Source: an uncultured Prevotella sp.
GTDB lineage: Bacteria; Bacteroidota; Bacteroidia; Bacteroidales; Bacteroidaceae
Assembly: GCA_946183415.1 (NCBI GenBank)
Contig: CAMHAM010000013.1
Location: 1-64,000 of the forward strand
Direction of reading: 5' to 3'
Length of the DNA: 64,000 bases
Both the position numbers and the translations under genes were made by a program. Positions 62,783-64,000 of this stretch are shown here, piece by piece (position 1 is the first letter of the stretch; every line of letters begins with the position of its first letter). Under the pieces are notes generated by a model. That model was given only the letters and a program-made list of their open reading frames with translations, did not search any database and had not been told where the DNA came from.

Positions 62783-63138
62783 AGCAAGTATCGGTTTATC
62801 GTCGTGACACGACGCTTGCCTTATGGCAATGGTTAGAGCCTCAGTGGAGGTGCCGGTGCGATTTTAGTGGAAGAACAAACAGCATTAATGTTGTTGGTAT
62901 ATATCTGGGAACGTGAGAAATTCAAAGATATAAATACTACCGGACGACAAGTTAATGCCTATGCGATAGCGTAGGCACGACTTATCAGGTAGTATGGGCA
63001 TTCTCACGGCCTCCAGATATTGGTAAGGAGCGTTCTACGCTTTTTCCGTGTCTGGAGGTCGTGCTGACGAGAGGCCTATATTCATACCGATAACGAGTGC
63101 TGCATGTGATTGTAGTATAATGACAAATCGAGACATGC
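62783..63138 (+). other. 350-base hairpin-rich leader or non-coding RNA before mod
   Basis: Successive stems are visible: CGTCG-TGACA-CGACG (62800-62814), GCCTC/GAGGT (62838-62851), and a compound hairpin with outer ATACTACC/GGTAGTAT (62934-62941 with 62988-62995) and inner GCCTATGC/GCGTAGGC. A 13-bp stem CACGGCCTCCAGA/TCTGGAGGTCGTG (63005-63017 with 63051-63063) encloses AGCGT-TCT-ACGCT. The density far exceeds other gaps in the window. Not a recognisable tmRNA, RNase P, SRP or riboswitch class. Confidence 0.55.
62867..62974 (+). CDS. Possible 35-codon leader ORF
   Basis: A GTG-started frame encodes a sensible peptide (VEEQTALMLLVYIWEREK, then FKDINTTGRQVNAYAIA). An internal ATG at 62888 is an alternative start. 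Its stop lies inside the hairpin at 62957-62976. It could be a leader peptide, a fragment or chance. Confidence 0.3.
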   Translation: MEEQTALMLLVYIWEREKFKDINTTGRQVNAYAIA

Positions 63139-64000
63139 ATGGCAGCTATCGATGATATTATCAGTAGGATATCAGAGTCTGACATAAAGAAGGACTTGCT
63201 TAAGGAAATAGAACACTTAAGGAGTCAGAAGAAGTTTGGGTTGGTGTTCGAGGAGCATCTGCCTGAGTTTACACGTCTTTACGAACTACCTGTAAAGAAG
63301 GGGTGCTTAGTGGCACTTCGCGAAACAAAAAGCGATGATCAACGAAAGACTTATTATCGTGTAAAGGACGTGAAGGGCAATAAAGCTGTCTGTATAGAGC
63401 AGAATGAGGGTATGAAGGAAGTTGTCCTTGCTGTTGACGAAATTGTTGCCATTGCATTGTTCGGTCAGCCAATTTATCCTTGCCTGACTCATGTTGACGA
63501 GGTAAAGAATGCCCCAGATAGTGACTTATGGCACACGCTGATAGAGGCGGAGAACTATCATGCTTTACAATTGCTGGCTTATCTTTATGGTGGTATGGTG
63601 GATTGTATATACATAGATCCGCCATATAATACAGGTGATAAGAGTTGGAAATACAACAACGACTATGTAGATGACAATGACTCTTATCGTCATAGCAAAT
63701 GGCTTAGCATGATGAAGAAACGACTCTTGCTAGCAAAGAAACTGTTGAATCCTCTAGACTCTGTTCTAATTGTGACGATTGATGAAAAGGAGTATTTGAG
63801 GTTGGGATGCTTGTTGGAAGAGTTGTTCCCAGATGCAAAGTCTATTCAGATGATTAGTAGTGTCATCAATCCTGCAGGTGTTAGCCGTGGAGGTGAGTTT
63901 GCAAGAACTGACGAATACCTGTTTGTTGTCATGATAGGCAATTGTGCTCCAGAAGCGATCTCACTATCAAAAGACTGGAGAGGTAACATCAAAGGAGGAT
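63139..64000 (+). CDS. Type III restriction-modification DNA methyltransferase (Mod), cut by window end
   Basis: The first 287 codons of an adenine-specific DNA methyltransferase. The catalytic motif IV DPPYNTG is at 160-166, preceded by the Mod-typical NYHALQLLAYLYGGMVDCIYI. KWLSMMKKRLLLAKKLL and VLIVTIDEKEYLRLGCLLEEL follow, all characteristic of type III Mod proteins. The N-terminal ~120 residues look like the family's helical lead. ATG 63139 gives MAAIDDIISRI. A Res helicase gene is expected outside the window. Codon use (TTG, CTA, AGT) is more AT-biased than the core genes, consistent with transfer. Confidence 0.92.
   Translation, partial: MAAIDDIISRISESDIKKDLLKEIEHLRSQKKFGLVFEEHLPEFTRLYELPVKKGCLVALRETKSDDQRKTYYRVKDVKGNKAVCIEQNEGMKEVVLAVDEIVAIALFGQPIYPCLTHVDEVKNAPDSDLWHTLIEAENYHALQLLAYLYGGMVDCIYIDPPYNTGDKSWKYNNDYVDDNDSYRHSKWLSMMKKRLLLAKKLLNPLDSVLIVTIDEKEYLRLGCLLEELFPDAKSIQMISSVINPAGVSRGGEFARTDEYLFVVMIGNCAPEAISLSKDWRGNIKGG

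Noticed and set aside
62783..63138. Retron, OMEGA or tmRNA gene
   Set aside because: No reverse transcriptase or IscB/TnpB frame follows, and the tmRNA tRNA-like ends and CCA are absent; the following gene is a type III methyltransferase.

Overview
The window looks like a chromosome segment of a gut or rumen Bacteroidales bacterium, most likely a Prevotella-like Prevotellaceae. Five things point there. Most genes start a few bases to about 30 bases downstream of the Bacteroidetes -7 box TAnnTTTG. Shine-Dalgarno sequences are almost absent. The aminoacyl-tRNA synthetase, KARI, MetA and second EF-G proteins are of the Bacteroidetes type. A 'smalltalk' micro-protein sits next to an HU-like gene. 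Several secreted proteins are lipoproteins or carry short C-terminal sorting-like ends. This placement is inference from signatures; no database search was possible.

Layout: 1-3.1 kb holds the end of ilvC, a MaoC hydratase and a PurF paralog without its glutaminase cysteine. 3.1-9.6 kb is minus strand: recQ/recJ overlapping, then a C1B peptidase and an M24 peptidase. 9.7-16.7 kb has trpS, trmD, a patatin, an acyltransferase with a secreted partner, and ligA. 16.75-19.5 kb has a beta-helix lipoprotein and an 850-bp intergenic region packed with phased repeats. 19.5-25.6 kb has Fic, a HExxH protein, an EamA transporter, pheS, a lipoprotein, murB and an MBL hydrolase. At 25.7 kb a promoter-plus-terminator unit looks like a small RNA gene. 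25.8-32 kb has the holin-like/YtxH set, a SPOR protein, ruvX, def, a TPR protein and a CotH-like protein. 32.3-35.8 kb is thrS-infC-rpmI-rplT. 35.9-43.7 kb has a DD-carboxypeptidase, tex, a LolA-like protein, ABC-F and an M13 peptidase.

The most striking region is 43.8-52.5 kb. Five tightly packed genes encode a four-zinc-ribbon protein, a membrane Ser/Thr kinase with six Thr-Ile/Val-Arg-Pro/Ala tags at its N-terminus, a zinc-ribbon protein with four AAA+ modules (the first apparently inactive), a double-zinc-ribbon FHA protein and a PP2C phosphatase. Together they contain a writer, reader, eraser and remodelling motor of threonine phosphorylation. I know of no described system with this composition. 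metA, a U32 peptidase and a membrane lipoprotein follow almost without gaps.

56-64 kb has hemW, an EF-G2 with a substituted catalytic histidine, then an accessory region: smalltalk and HU-like genes, an AT-palindrome flanked by inverted 8-bp iterated repeats, a DUF4143-type ATPase, a gene fragment, and a type III restriction-modification methyltransferase cut by the window end. That methyltransferase is preceded by a promoter and a 350-bp stretch of strong hairpins. No rRNA, tRNA or CRISPR array was seen.
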